Source: Rivularia sp. PCC 7116 (GTDB lineage Bacteria; Cyanobacteriota; Cyanobacteriia; Cyanobacteriales; Nostocaceae). Taken from it: a stretch of DNA of 64,000 bases. The position numbers and the translations under genes were made by a program. The notes under the pieces were generated by a model, which searched no databases, was not told the origin of the DNA, and saw only the letters and a program-made list of their open reading frames with translations. The stretch spans positions 6,977,001 through 7,041,000 of the forward strand of contig NC_019678.1 in the NCBI RefSeq assembly GCF_000316665.1. Reading direction: 5' to 3'. This document shows, one piece after another, positions 63,672-64,000 of this stretch; position 1 is the stretch's first letter; each line of letters opens with the position of its first letter.

Positions 63672-64000
63672 ATGTCTAAAAAGTCTTCTCTAAGTTTACT
63701 ATTATTATTCTTCGGAGTTCAATTTGGTGTCAATCAGCAAGCAGCAACAGCACAAACAAATTCGGGAGTAGTAATACCAACAACCCCCAGAAATACACCT
63801 CGGGTTCCCAGTCGAACTATACCTACACTTCCTAGAAGAACACCTACAACTCCTAGAAGAACTCCCGCACCTTCAGGAAATAGATTTTGCGCTTCTCAAT
63901 TAAATTATGCAGTTGATTCTATAACAAATCGTACTCAATTTAACAGAACGCATTGGGGCATTATGGTGCAAAATCTGGGTTCACCACGAACTTTGTATAG
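63672..64000 (+). CDS. N-terminal part of a D-alanyl-D-alanine carboxypeptidase, PBP4/S13 type (3' truncated by window edge)
   Basis: The ATG at 63672 opens a signal peptide (MSKKSSLSLLLLFFGVQFGV, then a QAATAQ cleavage region), followed by a Thr/Pro/Arg-rich linker with repeated TPRRTP words. The mature start CASQLNYAVDSITNRTQFNR with HWGIMVQNLGSPRTLY matches the first strands of S13 penicillin-binding proteins, which release D-Ala from peptidoglycan. Only about 109 codons lie in the window, and the SxxK motif is beyond the edge. Confidence 0.75.
   Translation, partial: MSKKSSLSLLLLFFGVQFGVNQQAATAQTNSGVVIPTTPRNTPRVPSRTIPTLPRRTPTTPRRTPAPSGNRFCASQLNYAVDSITNRTQFNRTHWGIMVQNLGSPRTLY

Overview
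This window is a piece of a cyanobacterial chromosome, most probably from a filamentous, heterocyst-type (Nostocales) genome. The evidence is a light-dependent protochlorophyllide reductase (por), the carboxysome shell pair ccmK3-ccmK4, a HetZ-like regulator, many GCGATCGC (HIP1) sites, and tandem 7-mer repeats (STRR type, such as TAATTGG and GGGCATT) in most intergenic gaps. The DNA is AT-rich with many dispersed palindromic elements. No tRNA, rRNA, CRISPR array or prophage was seen.

Layout. 0-13.3 kb: end of a TPR-like gene, a cytoplasmic GH13 alpha-amylase, a two-gene hybrid histidine kinase operon, a reduced ABC permease, a PspA-like coiled-coil protein, an IS605/IS1341-type element (tnpB plus a divergent ribbon-helix-helix gene), a NYN-domain nuclease candidate and an M15 peptidase. 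13.5-25.2 kb: mnmG, a membrane-anchored Pro-rich protein, speE, an mddA-like methyltransferase, DAHP synthase, DUF4336, small proteins, por and a TPR protein. 25.2-36.4 kb: a Rieske-oxygenase remnant, a blaI-blaR-like pair, comB, a divergent LysR/dehydrogenase pair flanked by two copies of one palindromic element, an M61 peptidase, a Crp-type regulator, a PilB-like protein without its ATPase domain and the HetZ-like gene. 37.3-45.7 kb: ccmK4/ccmK3, DUF3616, then a complete molybdenum hydroxylase set on the minus strand (2Fe-2S subunit, FAD subunit, Mo subunit, XdhC, MocA). 46.5-53.6 kb: mgtE, a small conserved protein, a PGM1-like ATP-grasp ligase, a membrane Ser/Thr kinase and a secreted pentapeptide-repeat protein. 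53.7-59.0 kb: a three-gene RNA-repair operon. 59.4-64 kb: an M20 amidohydrolase, a small repeat protein with a possible HTH, an M23 peptidase and the start of a PBP4-type carboxypeptidase.

The most interesting system is the minus-strand operon 53701-59016: an RNA ligase, an HD-phosphohydrolase/polynucleotide-kinase fusion, and a roughly 1067-residue protein that joins an MJ1316 (DUF504) RNA-end domain, an endonuclease/exonuclease/phosphatase domain, a 2H phosphoesterase and a poly(A)-polymerase-like nucleotidyltransferase. Together these supply most steps expected for mending RNA cut by toxins or stress nucleases: end recognition, end trimming, 2',3'-cyclic phosphate opening, 5' phosphorylation, nucleotide addition and sealing. 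The large protein also carries an in-frame 99-bp tandem repeat built from a dispersed intergenic palindrome.

The molybdenum hydroxylase cluster is a second coherent unit: an aldehyde or xanthine oxidoreductase with its own cofactor maturation genes. The remaining genes are mostly independent housekeeping or regulatory genes separated by repeat-rich gaps. All functional calls come from reading the translations by eye; no database search was run.
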